A DNA stretch of 64,000 nucleotides from Haloplasma contractile SSD-17B (GCF_000215935.2 NZ_AFNU02000003.1:186001-250000), one strand, 5' to 3'; counted from the stretch's first letter, positions 7,874 to 16,897 are shown. Notes: generated by a model from the sequence alone, not told the origin. Numbers and translations: made by a program.

Positions 7874-7889
7874 TAAATTATGATATAAT
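7862..7889 (+). promoter_or_regulatory. Divergent promoter of the histidine phosphatase gene
   Basis: TTTATA (7862-7867), 16 bases, then TATAAT (7884-7889) with the TG extension TGATATAAT. Its -35 touches that of the pdp promoter, so the two could compete for polymerase. Confidence 0.6.
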
Positions 7890-8023
7890 TAGATGTAGCT
7901 TTTTATGTATATAATTTAAAATATAAAAGTGTGTATATATAAAGAACGCTCTAAAAGATCGATTCATCTACATAGATAAAAAATTAAAATTACAATAGTA
8001 ATTTTCAGAGGGTGTGATTGTTC

Positions 8024-8599
8024 ATGACAGTATTAGCGTTAGTAAGACATGGAGAAACAGATTGGAACAAGAATGGGATCATACAAGGCAGATATGATAT
8101 TCCATTAAATGAACGTGGAAAAAAGCAGGCAGCAGCAACAGCAAAAAACTTTTCTGAGGACTTTTTTGATTTAATAGTGGCGTCTCCTTTAGTTCGTGCA
8201 GTTGAAACGGCTGAAATCATTGCAGAACATATTAACTATGATGGAGATATAATCACAAACAAAAAGCTTATTGAACGCGACTTTGGTATTGCAGATGGTA
8301 AACCTGTTGATGAGTTTATCGATCAGGTGAGAAGCCAAGAAATTGAAAATTTAGAACTTGAGGGTGAGATAAAGGAACGCGTTTCTGCTGAGCTTTATGA
8401 AATAGCTAAAGAGCATATTGATAAAAAGATCCTTGTCGTTTGTCACTCACATGTTATAAAGGCTGCATTAAGTGCTATTAATCCAAAAACATATAACTTT
8501 AAAACTAAACTCAATAATTGTAGTATTTCATTAATAAACTATAAAAATGATGATTTAAAAATAAAACGTGGAAACTTTAACGATCATTATTACGAATAA
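8024..8599 (+). CDS. Histidine phosphatase family protein (phosphoglycerate-mutase-like)
   Basis: A 191-residue member of the histidine phosphatase superfamily, cofactor-independent of metals. The catalytic RHGET motif is at residues 8-12 (LVRHGETDWNKNGIIQGR) and the second catalytic histidine is in VVCHSHVIKAAL. The acid/base glutamate would be in the ERDFGIADG region. Members include phosphoglycerate mutase, phosphoserine phosphatase and alpha-ribazole phosphatase, and the substrate cannot be told from sequence. I start at ATG 8024, since GAGGGTG lies nine bases upstream. A TTG two codons earlier is too close to that site. It is a single-gene unit. Confidence 0.88.
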   Translation: MTVLALVRHGETDWNKNGIIQGRYDIPLNERGKKQAAATAKNFSEDFFDLIVASPLVRAVETAEIIAEHINYDGDIITNKKLIERDFGIADGKPVDEFIDQVRSQEIENLELEGEIKERVSAELYEIAKEHIDKKILVVCHSHVIKAALSAINPKTYNFKTKLNNCSISLINYKNDDLKIKRGNFNDHYYE

Positions 8600-8610
8600 T
8601 ATAATCTACT

Positions 8611-8644
8611 AACACATTTTCTGTTGAAAGTGTGTTTTTTTTTT
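8611..8644 (+). terminator. Terminator of the histidine phosphatase gene
   Basis: AACACATTTTC, a four-base loop and GAAAGTGTGTT form an 11-bp stem with one G-T pair, followed by ten or more T. Confidence 0.92.
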
Positions 8645-8744
8645 CAAATAATAGAGTATGCCTATTTTAGGTTATACTATAAAAGTGTATCCATTTTTTT
8701 AGGCACTTTAATTCACAACTGAACAATTGTGACATTTTGAGCAT

Positions 8745-8779
8745 ATACCCTATACGGTATTCATATCATATGATATAAT
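8745..8779 (+). promoter_or_regulatory. CsoR/CstR-like operator overlapping the promoter of the persulfide enzyme
   Basis: ATACCCTATACGGTAT (8745-8760) is a near-perfect palindrome (14 of 16 bases) of the form TACC...GGTA typical of CsoR/CstR-family repressor sites. It covers the -35 position of a promoter whose extended -10, TGATATAAT, ends at 8779. A second perfect palindrome, ATATCATATGATAT (8763-8776), overlaps the -10. CstR-type repressors sense persulfide and often control rhodanese/TusA genes, which matches the next gene. The repressor gene is not in the window. Confidence 0.5.
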
Positions 8780-8825
8780 ACTAGTTGAAGTATTATTGAT
8801 AATAAATCTTGAAGAGGTGAAATAA

Positions 8826-11333
8826 ATGAAACAAAAAATTGTAATTGTTGGTGGTGTAGCCGGTGGTGCTACTGCTGCTGCAAGACTTCGCCGTCTAAGC
8901 GAAGAAAACGAGATTATTATGTTTGAACGTGATGAATATATTTCATTTGCCAATTGTGGTCTTCCTTACTATATTGGTGATGTAATTCAAGATCGAAGTA
9001 AATTATTGGTTCAAACAGTAGAAGGGATGTCTAAGCGTTTTAATTTAGATATTCGTAATTTTTCTGAGGTAACTAGTATTGACAAGGAAAATAATAAAGT
9101 AACTGTAAACAATGCAAAGACTGGAAAAACATATGAGGAGTCGTATGATAAGTTAATCCTTTCTCCTGGTGCAAAAGCAATAGTACCGCCTATGACCGGT
9201 TTAGATCAAGCAGAAAATGTCTTTTCTCTCCGTAATATCCCTGACACAGATAAAATTCGTGGATATGTCGATGAAAAGAAACCAAAATCCGCTGTAGTAA
9301 TTGGTGGAGGATTCATTGGTGTTGAAATGGCTGAGAACCTAGCCCATCGCGGTGTTGAGGTAACACTAGTTGACTTAGCAGACCAAATCATGGCTCCATT
9401 TGATTACGAAATGGCAGCAGTCTTACAAGATGAAATGACAAACCACGGTGTTAAGTTAATCCTAGGTGACGCCGTAAAAGAATTTCAAAATAAAGGACAT
9501 CATTTAATCCTAAATAGTGGTCAAGAACTCGACACGGACATGGTAATCTTAGCAATTGGTGTCCGTCCTGAAAATACATTAGCGCAAGATGCTGGTCTTA
9601 AAGTGGGACCTCGTGGACACATCGTTACAACGAAACAATTATTAACAGTAAATGATCAAAATGATCAAGTAGAACAAGATATCTATGCTATTGGTGATGC
9701 AATTGAAGTTTATGACTGGGTTGATGACTCTAAAACTGCAATTGCATTAGCGTGGCCCGCAAATAGGCAAGGTCGCCTAGTGGCCGATCATATTAATGGA
9801 AAAGATATTGAATACAAAGGAACACTTGGCTCTTCTGTAGCAAAAATCTTTAATTTAACTGCAGCTTCTACAGGTAATAATGAGAAGACATTAAAACGTA
9901 AAGAAGTAAACTACAAAGCAATCCACGTACACCGTGGTAACCATGCAGGATATTATCCAGGTGCTTCAAACATTACAATCAAGTTAGTGTTTGACCCTGA
10001 AACAGGTAAGATTTTTGGTGCTCAAGCTGTTGGCGGTGAAGGAACTGAAAAGCGTATTGATGTAATTGCTACTGCAATCAAGGGTGGATTAACGGTCCAG
10101 GATTTACCTGATTTAGAATTATGCTATGCACCACCTTATTCATCAGCAAAAGATCCATCTAATATTGCTGGATATGTTGCTTCAAATATTATGGATGGAG
10201 TTTATGATGTTGTTCATTGGAATGAAATTGATAACATCGTAGCAAACGGTGGTTACTTACTTGACGTTCGTACTCCTATGGAATTTGATTTAGGACATAT
10301 TAAAGGAGCGAACAATATCCCTGTAGATGACCTAAGAAATCGTCTAAGTGAAATTAAGATTGATAAAGATCAACCAATCTATGTAAATTGTCAAGTTGGT
10401 CTAAGAGCATACTTAGCAATTCGAATTTTACAAGAAAATGGATATCAAAATGTCTTTAACTTATCGGGTGGATACAAAACTTATCTTTCAGCAATGAAGC
10501 CAAACTTATCAGAGGATACCCTTCCACATACTCCTGAGTCTGAGGATATTGATACACAAGGTGTTGAATCTGGTGATACAAAAAAGTCAGTACCCGATAA
10601 GATTACTGAGACTATAAAAATAGATGCTTGTGGACTCCAGTGTCCTGGTCCAATTATGCAAACGTATAAAGCAGTTGATGCGGCTAATGATGGCGATATT
10701 ATTTTGGTACAATCAACTGATAGTGGATTTGCTCGTGATGTCGATAAATGGTGTGACAAAACTGGTAATACATTACTTAAAGTAGAACAAAATAAAAATG
10801 TATATAGTGCTTATATTCAAAAAGGGTGCGATGCTTGCCCTACCGTACATAATCAAACATCAAACGAAAATACAACGATTGTGCTGTTCAGTGGAGATAT
10901 GGATAAGGCAATGGCATCAATGATTATCGCACAAGGATCAGCAGCAATGGGAAAAAATGTAACTGTCTTCTGTACATTCTGGGGTCTAAATCTATTACGT
11001 AAACAGAAACACCCTAAGGTTAAAAAGAACTTCATTGAAAAAATGTTTGGTAGAATGATGCCAAAAGGTCCTGGTAAAATGGGAATCTCGAAAATGAACT
11101 TTGGTGGCATGGGAGCAAAAATGATGAAACGTGTTATGAAAAAGAAAAACGTTGATTCATTGGAAGATTTACTTAATAGTGCTCAGGAACATGGTGTTAA
11201 ACTAATTGCTTGTACAATGAGTATGGATGTAATGGGTATTACTAAAGATGAATTAATTGACGGTATTGATTACGCTGGCGTTGCTACTTACCTAGCTGAA
11301 AGTGATCAAGCTGGTGTTACATTATTTATTTAA
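8826..11333 (+). CDS. CoA-disulfide/persulfide reductase fused to rhodanese, TusA and DsrE-like domains
   Basis: An 835-residue cytoplasmic flavoenzyme with four parts. Residues 1-450 are a CoA-disulfide reductase/NADH oxidase-type fold: FAD site GGVAGGATAA at 9-18, redox Cys44 in SFANCGLPYY, NAD(P)H site IGGGFIG near 159-165, and dimerisation-domain motif YAPPYSSAKDP at 434-444. Residues about 455-557 are a rhodanese with active Cys522 (CQVGLR). About 595-665 is a TusA/SirA domain with Cys602 and CPGP Cys606. About 683-835 is a DsrE-like domain with Cys716 and Cys796. Together the parts could pass sulfane sulfur between thiols and reduce persulfides or CoA polysulfides using NAD(P)H. Two-domain versions (reductase-rhodanese) are well known; this longer form is less common. 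It is a single-gene unit with an AGAGGTG ribosome site. Confidence 0.9.
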   Translation: MKQKIVIVGGVAGGATAAARLRRLSEENEIIMFERDEYISFANCGLPYYIGDVIQDRSKLLVQTVEGMSKRFNLDIRNFSEVTSIDKENNKVTVNNAKTGKTYEESYDKLILSPGAKAIVPPMTGLDQAENVFSLRNIPDTDKIRGYVDEKKPKSAVVIGGGFIGVEMAENLAHRGVEVTLVDLADQIMAPFDYEMAAVLQDEMTNHGVKLILGDAVKEFQNKGHHLILNSGQELDTDMVILAIGVRPENTLAQDAGLKVGPRGHIVTTKQLLTVNDQNDQVEQDIYAIGDAIEVYDWVDDSKTAIALAWPANRQGRLVADHINGKDIEYKGTLGSSVAKIFNLTAASTGNNEKTLKRKEVNYKAIHVHRGNHAGYYPGASNITIKLVFDPETGKIFGAQAVGGEGTEKRIDVIATAIKGGLTVQDLPDLELCYAPPYSSAKDPSNIAGYVASNIMDGVYDVVHWNEIDNIVANGGYLLDVRTPMEFDLGHIKGANNIPVDDLRNRLSEIKIDKDQPIYVNCQVGLRAYLAIRILQENGYQNVFNLSGGYKTYLSAMKPNLSEDTLPHTPESEDIDTQGVESGDTKKSVPDKITETIKIDACGLQCPGPIMQTYKAVDAANDGDIILVQSTDSGFARDVDKWCDKTGNTLLKVEQNKNVYSAYIQKGCDACPTVHNQTSNENTTIVLFSGDMDKAMASMIIAQGSAAMGKNVTVFCTFWGLNLLRKQKHPKVKKNFIEKMFGRMMPKGPGKMGISKMNFGGMGAKMMKRVMKKKNVDSLEDLLNSAQEHGVKLIACTMSMDVMGITKDELIDGIDYAGVATYLAESDQAGVTLFI

Positions 11334-11343
11334 TAGAGATGAT

Positions 11344-11370
11344 AAAAGGACAGCATTTGCTGTTCTTTTT
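11344..11370 (+). terminator. Terminator of the persulfide enzyme gene
   Basis: AAGGACAGCA pairs with TGCTGTTCTT across a two-base loop with one G-T pair, and runs into a T tract. Confidence 0.85.
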
Positions 11371-11395
11371 ATTATGCAGTTTATGGTTCCAATTA

Positions 11396-11423
11396 TTTAC
11401 ATGCAATCTTCTTATGTTATAAT
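11396..11423 (+). promoter_or_regulatory. Vegetative promoter
   Basis: TTTACA (11396-11401), 16 bases, then TATAAT (11418-11423), located 42 bases before the TTG start of the next gene. Confidence 0.65.
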
Positions 11424-11465
11424 TAAATTAAAGTTAAATAGATTACAATCAGGAGGAGAATTAAA

Positions 11466-12398
11466 TTGAATGCCTTATCAAAAGAAGTCTTTGACAAAGC
11501 AAAGCAGTTTATTACAAACCATGCAAGACCATTAGAGGTTGCTATTTTTAATCATCACTTTAACAATGGAGGAATAAACAAATTAATTGAGGAACTAAAG
11601 AAGTATCAAAATAGAGATGGTGGCTTCGGTCACGCACTTGAATCCGATGTGAGGTTACCAGATTCATCGCCTGTTTGTACCGATCGTGCAATGAGAATTT
11701 TAATGGATTTTGACCACCTAGAGGAGGCCAAAGAACTAATTAAATCGGCAATTCACTACTATGAAACAATATATGACAAGGAACGGAATGGTTGGTTCAT
11801 TGTATCGAGAGAAGTAAATAATCACCCTCATGCACCTTGGTGGCATTATAATGAAGATGTAGGAATGACTATAATCGATCACAACTGGGGAAATTCATCG
11901 GCCGAAATAATCGCTTACCTTTATAAGTATAGAACATACGTCAAAACTCTAAACGTAGATGAGTTAGTTGACTTTGCTATTCACTATTTTACCAATAAAA
12001 AGGAATTCAAGTCAGAAAATGAGATATACTGTTATATATACCTTTACAAGGTTCTACCTGAGTCGAAGCAAGTAAGTCTGCATGCCGCTATTGAACAGGC
12101 TATCGATCAAGTGATTGAAAAAGATGAGGCAAATTATAAAGAATATGTTCCTGCTCCACTCGATTTTGTTCCGAGACCTAAAAGTCCTAGGTTTGGCATT
12201 TCTAAACATGCAATTACTAATCACTTAGATTTTTTATTAGATCGACTCAAAAAAGAAGGTGTAGTTAATCCACCATGGGACACTGAAGGAGATAGGTTCT
12301 ATAAAGATCAAATGAAACCTGCTTACAAGGAATGGAAAGGCGTTATCACCTTAGAAAACCTTATACTTCTAAAAAACTATAATCGAATAATTTGTTAA
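11466..12398 (+). CDS. Terpenoid-cyclase/prenyltransferase-fold protein, function unknown
   Basis: A 310-residue soluble protein with the alpha-alpha barrel flavour of squalene-cyclase and prenyltransferase repeats. The clearest repeat is LKKYQNRDGGFGHALESDVR near the N-terminus. A W-rich middle (HAPWWHYNEDVG; DHNWGNSS) and helical pairs follow. No catalytic DxDD motif is visible, so enzymatic function cannot be claimed. The start is a TTG at 11466, nine bases after a perfect AGGAGG, and no in-frame ATG competes. It lies between two terminators as a one-gene unit. Similar stand-alone proteins are usually annotated hypothetical in Bacillota. Confidence 0.7.
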   Translation: MNALSKEVFDKAKQFITNHARPLEVAIFNHHFNNGGINKLIEELKKYQNRDGGFGHALESDVRLPDSSPVCTDRAMRILMDFDHLEEAKELIKSAIHYYETIYDKERNGWFIVSREVNNHPHAPWWHYNEDVGMTIIDHNWGNSSAEIIAYLYKYRTYVKTLNVDELVDFAIHYFTNKKEFKSENEIYCYIYLYKVLPESKQVSLHAAIEQAIDQVIEKDEANYKEYVPAPLDFVPRPKSPRFGISKHAITNHLDFLLDRLKKEGVVNPPWDTEGDRFYKDQMKPAYKEWKGVITLENLILLKNYNRIIC

Positions 12399-12439
12399 GA
12401 AAAAAAGCATGTACATCTTAACAATCGATGCCATGCTTT
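12399..12439 (-). terminator. Terminator of nrnA
   Basis: AAAGCATG (12404-12411) pairs with CATGCTTT (12432-12439). On the minus strand the stem is followed by seven T. It is about 20 bases after the nrnA stop and may also slow plus-strand transcription. Confidence 0.75.
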
Positions 12440-12458
12440 ATAATGAAATCTCTACTGT

Positions 12459-13403
12459 TTATTTATTATATTCCTTGCAAAGTTCGTCTGCCTCAATAAT
12501 CAGCTTGTCGACCATATCCCAGTCATCACAGAAGGCACCACTTGCAAGTTTGTGGCCGCCACCGTTATATTTTTTTGCAAATTCATTTACAACTATACCT
12601 CTTGAGCGTAAACTTACACGTATACGCTCCTCATCTAGCTCTACGAAGAATATCCACATATTAATACCATCGATATTTGAAAGAGTATTTACCATTGCTT
12701 TTGCTCCTTCAGCACTAATTTGATATTTCTCCATCAGGTGATGATCTATTTTCATATAAGCTAACCCATTTTCCGTATATTCGAATTGATCAAGGATGTA
12801 ACCCTTGAATTTCACTTCATTTATTGGAGAAATATAAAGGTCATTATATAAATCCCCGACACTAAATTTATAATCAAGTAGATAACTTGCTAATTTTAAA
12901 GTTCGACTTGAAATATTTCGATATAAAAAGCGCCCTGTATCAGTAACTAGACCAGTATATATAAATTTAGCGCCCATGCTATTTAATTTTAACTGATCGC
13001 TATTAGTCATTTGTAATTCGGCAATCATTTCACAACAAGCTGAATACGAATCGTCTACCCACTCAATATCACAGTATGTTTCTGCTAATGGATGGTGATC
13101 AATCTTTATGGAACGTTTCGCTAATTTATAACGCTCATCACTAACTCGGCTAGCATTTGCTGTATCGACTATAATCGCTAATGAATTTTTTATGAAATCA
13201 TTGGTTACCTCATCCATTGCTCCTAAAAACCTTAAGTATTCTGATTCTTCTCCAACTACCTTAACCTCTTTTTCAGGAAATGTATCTAAGATAATCTCTC
13301 TTAACCCTAATTGAGATCCGTAAGCATCTCCATCTGGTCTAACATGCCTAAAAATAACAATTTGGTCATACGTCTTTATTTCTTCAATAATCACTTGTTT
13401 CAT
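12459..13403 (-). CDS. nrnA: DHH/DHHA1 phosphoesterase, NrnA-like oligoribonuclease/pAp phosphatase
   Basis: A 314-residue bifunctional-type enzyme that in Bacillus degrades 2-5-mer RNA and dephosphorylates pAp. The DHH-domain metal motifs are RHVRPDGDAYGSQ near the N-terminus, the D of IVDTA, DHHP, and DTGRF. The C-terminal DHHA1 domain ends in NGGGHKLASGA. I place the start at ATG 13403 (MKQVIIEEIK), seven bases after GGAGG. Two upstream in-frame ATGs lie on top of, or before, that ribosome site. It is transcribed alone. pAp clearance would support sulfur and lipid metabolism, but no such partner is adjacent. Confidence 0.9.
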   Translation of the reverse strand: MKQVIIEEIKTYDQIVIFRHVRPDGDAYGSQLGLREIILDTFPEKEVKVVGEESEYLRFLGAMDEVTNDFIKNSLAIIVDTANASRVSDERYKLAKRSIKIDHHPLAETYCDIEWVDDSYSACCEMIAELQMTNSDQLKLNSMGAKFIYTGLVTDTGRFLYRNISSRTLKLASYLLDYKFSVGDLYNDLYISPINEVKFKGYILDQFEYTENGLAYMKIDHHLMEKYQISAEGAKAMVNTLSNIDGINMWIFFVELDEERIRVSLRSRGIVVNEFAKKYNGGGHKLASGAFCDDWDMVDKLIIEADELCKEYNK

Positions 13404-13682
13404 TTCCATGCCTCCAATTTTTAACATTTATTACCGCTAACGTTCTTACTAGTATATCATATCACCCATCAATTCAATAATAAAACATAGAAATATTAAA
13501 TCAAAAACATTAACTAATGCTTTATTAATCAACTAAATATAGTATAAACTAAACAGCTATTAACTAAACATTCTAATAATTGTTACAATTAACCTATAAA
13601 AATAACATTTTGAATTTGGATAAAATCGAATTAAATACATAAAATTTAAATAGGATGCATATTAATTTATCAACTTTTACAT
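13404..13682. other. Intergenic, no gene seen
   Basis: Very AT-rich DNA lies between the divergent nrnA and helicase genes. I see no coding frame with a ribosome site. The right end leads into a palindromic operator and promoter. Confidence 0.6.
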
Positions 13683-13700
13683 ATTGATAACGTTATCAAT
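13683..13700. promoter_or_regulatory. Perfect 18-bp palindrome, cre-like operator
   Basis: ATTGATAACGTTATCAAT is a perfect palindrome and fits the catabolite-responsive element consensus WTGNNANCGNWNNCAW bound by CcpA. Related LacI-family sites look similar. It ends exactly where the helicase promoter -35 begins. A LacI-family protein bound here could activate from upstream or hinder polymerase. Confidence 0.6.
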
Positions 13701-13729
13701 TTGCTATTTCCATTAATTTCATATATAAT
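13701..13729 (+). promoter_or_regulatory. Promoter of the DEAD-box helicase gene
   Basis: TTGCTA (13701-13706), 17 bases, then TATAAT (13724-13729). The transcript would have a leader of roughly 60 bases before the ATG at 13796. Confidence 0.75.
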
Positions 13730-13795
13730 GAATAAGTTGCAGATATAAAATTAAACCACATATAAAACTTAAGAGAAAGAAAGGATTTTTAAAGA

Positions 13796-15382
13796 ATGAC
13801 AAAAAAATTTAACGAATTAGAAATATCAGATCAAATTAAACAATCAATAGCCGAAATGGGATTTGTAGAACCTACACCAATACAGGCTGAAGCCATTCCC
13901 TATATATTAGAGGGTAATGATATAATTGGACAAGCACAAACAGGAACAGGAAAAACTGCTGCCTTTTCTATTCCTTTAATAGAGAAATTAGATTTAAATA
14001 ACAGATCGATTCAAGGAATCATTTTATGCCCGACACGTGAATTAGCAATACAGGTTACTGATGAGATTCGAAAGTTAACAAAATATGTTGAAGGTGTTAA
14101 AGTAGTTCCAATCTATGGTGGACAAAGTTACAATATTCAGTTAAAAGCACTGAAACGTAAACCTCAAATCGTTGTTGGTACACCAGGAAGAGTCATCGAC
14201 CATATCAATAGAAAAACCGTTAAACTAGAAAACATTAAAATGCTTATTTTAGATGAAGCCGATGAAATGTTAAAAATGGGATTCAGAGAAGATTTAGAAT
14301 ACATTTTACAGAAGACTCCAACTGAACGACAAACTACTCTATTTTCAGCTACAATGCCTAAGGCAATTCAGGATATCGCAAACAAATATCAAAAGAAACC
14401 TAAATTAATTCAAATAGAACGTAAAAGTCTAACAGTTGATAACATAAAACAAGAATACTTCGAATTAAACAATAATCAAAAATTTGATTTACTCGTTCGA
14501 TTACTAGACCATAATCACTATCAATCAGCGATTGTATTCTGTAACACAAAGCGTGAAGTTGATGAATTAGTCGTGAGGTTACAAGAACACAATTACATGA
14601 CGGAAGCACTACACGGAGACTTAAAGCAACAACAACGTGACCGTGTTATGAATAGTTTTAGAAATAAGAATATCAAAATCTTAGTAGCTACAGACGTAGC
14701 AGCTAGAGGGATTGATGTAAATAACGTTGAAGCTGTTTTCAATTATGACATTCCTTTAGATGATGAAGCATATGTACATCGAATAGGACGTACAGGTAGA
14801 GCCGGACAAAGTGGAGCATCATATACTTTTATTAACCCAAAGCAATTCCATCGTTTAAAGAGTATTGAGCGTTATATTAAACATAAGATTGATAAAGGGT
14901 CGATTCCTACTGTGAAAGATATTCAAGACTCTAAATTGCGTGATTTATACTTAGAGATGAAGAACATAATTGATAAAAACAATTTAACAACCCCAAATAA
15001 GGTGATTGAGCAGTTAGAGGATGAAGGATACACAACCGCTCAAATTACAAATAGTTTAATTCAACTAATTATGGGTGAAATTACAAAAGAATATAATGAA
15101 ATACATGAACCTGCAGCTAAAAAGAGTAAGAAAGCTAAAGGCAATAAGAAGAATAGTGTAACACTTCATTTAAACATTGGTAAAAAACAACGTATTTCAC
15201 CACGTGATATCGTTAGTCTATTGATAAAAGATACCAAGTTAAATAAACGTGCGATTGGTGATATTGATTTATTTAAGAAATACAGCCATGTTGAAGTAAG
15301 TAAACGCGACGCTGCTGAAGTATTAAAGCGTGCTAACAAGCGTAAATTTAAAGGTAAGACGATCGTCGTACAAGAATTATAA
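13796..15382 (+). CDS. DEAD-box RNA helicase with DbpA-type RNA-binding domain
   Basis: A 528-residue ATP-dependent RNA helicase. Domain 1 has the Q motif (PTPIQ), Walker A AQTGTGKT (47-54), PTRELA, GTPGR, DEAD (153-156) and SAT (184-186). Domain 2 has ATDVAARGIDV (about 298-308) and HRIGRTGRAG (328-337). A lysine-rich linker (about 435-450) joins a C-terminal DbpA-like RNA-binding domain (about 454-528). That domain targets family members such as Bacillus YxiN/DbpA to 23S rRNA. Likely roles are ribosome assembly and cold or stress RNA remodelling. CshA- or DeaD-type naming would be equally acceptable. The ribosome site AGAAAGGA precedes the ATG. An operator palindrome abuts the promoter, which is unusual for this family. 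Confidence 0.92.
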   Translation: MTKKFNELEISDQIKQSIAEMGFVEPTPIQAEAIPYILEGNDIIGQAQTGTGKTAAFSIPLIEKLDLNNRSIQGIILCPTRELAIQVTDEIRKLTKYVEGVKVVPIYGGQSYNIQLKALKRKPQIVVGTPGRVIDHINRKTVKLENIKMLILDEADEMLKMGFREDLEYILQKTPTERQTTLFSATMPKAIQDIANKYQKKPKLIQIERKSLTVDNIKQEYFELNNNQKFDLLVRLLDHNHYQSAIVFCNTKREVDELVVRLQEHNYMTEALHGDLKQQQRDRVMNSFRNKNIKILVATDVAARGIDVNNVEAVFNYDIPLDDEAYVHRIGRTGRAGQSGASYTFINPKQFHRLKSIERYIKHKIDKGSIPTVKDIQDSKLRDLYLEMKNIIDKNNLTTPNKVIEQLEDEGYTTAQITNSLIQLIMGEITKEYNEIHEPAAKKSKKAKGNKKNSVTLHLNIGKKQRISPRDIVSLLIKDTKLNKRAIGDIDLFKKYSHVEVSKRDAAEVLKRANKRKFKGKTIVVQEL

Positions 15383-15388
15383 TAGCAA

Positions 15389-15425
15389 AAAAGAAGGATT
15401 CCCTAAGTGGAATTCTTCTTTTTTT
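15389..15425 (+). terminator. Terminator of the helicase gene
   Basis: AAGAAGGATTCC, a six-base loop and GGAATTCTTCTT form a 12-bp stem with one mismatch, followed by seven T. Confidence 0.92.
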
Positions 15426-15734
15426 GTTTTAGTTTTAAATTATAAAATTACGATTTAGCTAGTAAGCACACGACTTAAAAATGAATCAATAAACCGATCA
15501 CGGTCTACTATCGGTTGTTCGAAACAGCATGGATTTGAAATTCACATATAATGTTTAAGGCTATTCAGAGTTCAAATATTAATGAGCTACATATAGGCGA
15601 TTTGGTCACTTACCCTCTAATCATTTGATCATTCATTTTAATATTGCATTAATACCTTTTAAGATGAACTAAAATAAGTTTGTATACACATTATTAATGA
15701 ACTATGAGAATACTGAATTATTATTGCGATTGCA
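15426..15734. other. Intergenic between converging helicase and ftsZ, no gene seen
   Basis: No credible coding frame is present. A short inverted repeat, ACCGAT...ATCGGT, lies near 15492-15515 without a T run. Otherwise I see nothing. Confidence 0.55.
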
Positions 15735-15762
15735 TAAAAAAAACTGCCACATAAGTAGCAGT
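15735..15762 (-). terminator. Terminator of ftsZ and of the dcw cluster
   Basis: On the minus strand ACTGC pairs with GCAGT, extended past one mismatch, and is followed by eight T. It lies about ten bases after the ftsZ stop. Confidence 0.85.
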
Positions 15763-15772
15763 CTAAATTATT

Positions 15773-16897
15773 TTATTTAAAACGTCGTTGGAAGAATACA
15801 GGTACATCAAACTCATCATCATCATCATCGTCATTGTTATTTTCATCTGATTCATTAACATCATTCATTTTTACATCCGAATCTTTTTCTGAATCTAAAG
15901 ATGTCTTAACTGTATTTAAACTTTTATACGATTTTTTTGAACTTGTTTGGTCAAAACCTGTAGCGATTACAGTAACAATGATTTCATCACCTAAATCAAC
16001 ATTTATAGCAGCACCATGAATGACGTTAATTTCAGAGTTGGCAGCATTTTGAATCGCTTCAACAGCATCATTCGCTTCATATAACGTTAATGATGGTCCT
16101 CCTGTTATGTTAATAATCGCGTCTGTCGCTCCATCAATTTCTGTTTCTAGAAGTTCACTATTAATTGCACGTAATGCTGCTTCTACAGCACGGTTTTCAC
16201 CATCAGCAATACCGATTCCCATTAACGCTGTTCCTTTGTTAGCCATTACAGTCTTAATGTCAGCAAAGTCAAGGTTAATTAACCCAGGAACGGCAACAAT
16301 CTCAGCAATTCCTTGTACACCTTGGCGCAATACATTATCAGCCTCTCTAAACGCTTCTAACATCGGTGTATTTTTATCGACAATACGGAGTAACCGATCA
16401 TTAGGAATGACAATCATTGTATCGACATTATCTCGTAATTCCTCTAGTCCAGATAAAGCGTGTTCAGTACGTTTTCTTCCCTCAAACGTAAATGGTTTTG
16501 TTACAATCCCTACTGTTAGGGCTCCTGTTGCCTTTGATATTTGAGCAATAACCGGAGCAGAACCTGTACCTGTTCCACCACCCATTCCTGCAGTTACAAA
16601 TACCATATCAGCTCCATCAAGTACTTCTTCTAAGTCTTCATGACTTTCTTCAGCAGCTTGTCTACCTATATCAGGATTAGCACCTGCTCCTAATCCTCTT
16701 GTTAATTCTTTCCCTATTTGTATTCTATTTTCAGCTTTAGAATTTCGTAATGCTTGTGCATCCGTGTTCACTACTATAAATTCAACACCTTGCACTTCAT
16801 TTTCTATCATACGATTAACAGCGTTACTTCCTCCACCGCCGATTCCGACTACTTTAATCTTAGGCATTTGATCAAATTCATTATCAAAACCGAACAT
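15773..16897 (-). CDS. ftsZ: Cell division protein FtsZ
   Basis: A 374-residue tubulin homologue that polymerises with GTP into the division ring. [11 protein letters not shown], the tubulin signature [10 protein letters not shown] and the T7-loop region [11 protein letters not shown] are all present. A short linker rich in Asp and Asn ([10 protein letters not shown]) leads to the C-terminal peptide [11 protein letters not shown], which binds FtsA and other anchors. I use ATG 16897 (MFGFDNEF) because AGGAGG stands seven bases upstream. An in-frame start at 16918 precedes that site. It is the last gene of the dcw run, about 100 bases after ftsA. The run of GAT/GAC codons for the Asp tract (about 15814-15833) could vary in length between strains. 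Confidence 0.97.
   Translation of the reverse strand: MFGFDNEFDQMPKIKVVGIGGGGSNAVNRMIENEVQGVEFIVVNTDAQALRNSKAENRIQIGKELTRGLGAGANPDIGRQAAEESHEDLEEVLDGADMVFVTAGMGGGTGTGSAPVIAQISKATGALTVGIVTKPFTFEGRKRTEHALSGLEELRDNVDTMIVIPNDRLLRIVDKNTPMLEAFREADNVLRQGVQGIAEIVAVPGLINLDFADIKTVMANKGTALMGIGIADGENRAVEAALRAINSELLETEIDGATDAIINITGGPSLTLYEANDAVEAIQNAANSEINVIHGAAINVDLGDEIIVTVIATGFDQTSSKKSYKSLNTVKTSLDSEKDSDVKMNDVNESDENNNDDDDDDEFDVPVFFQRRFK

Noticed and set aside
8763-8776. ATATCATATGATAT as a second independent operator
   Set aside because: It is a perfect palindrome but made almost only of A and T over the -10 box, where such symmetry is common by chance. I kept it only as a note.
15492-15515. ACCGAT...ATCGGT inverted repeat downstream of the helicase gene
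   Set aside because: A six-base stem without a T run or neighbouring gene boundary is too weak to call.
16107-16544. A 145-codon plus-strand frame opposite ftsZ
   Set aside because: It is antisense to highly conserved FtsZ codons, with no promoter or ribosome site.
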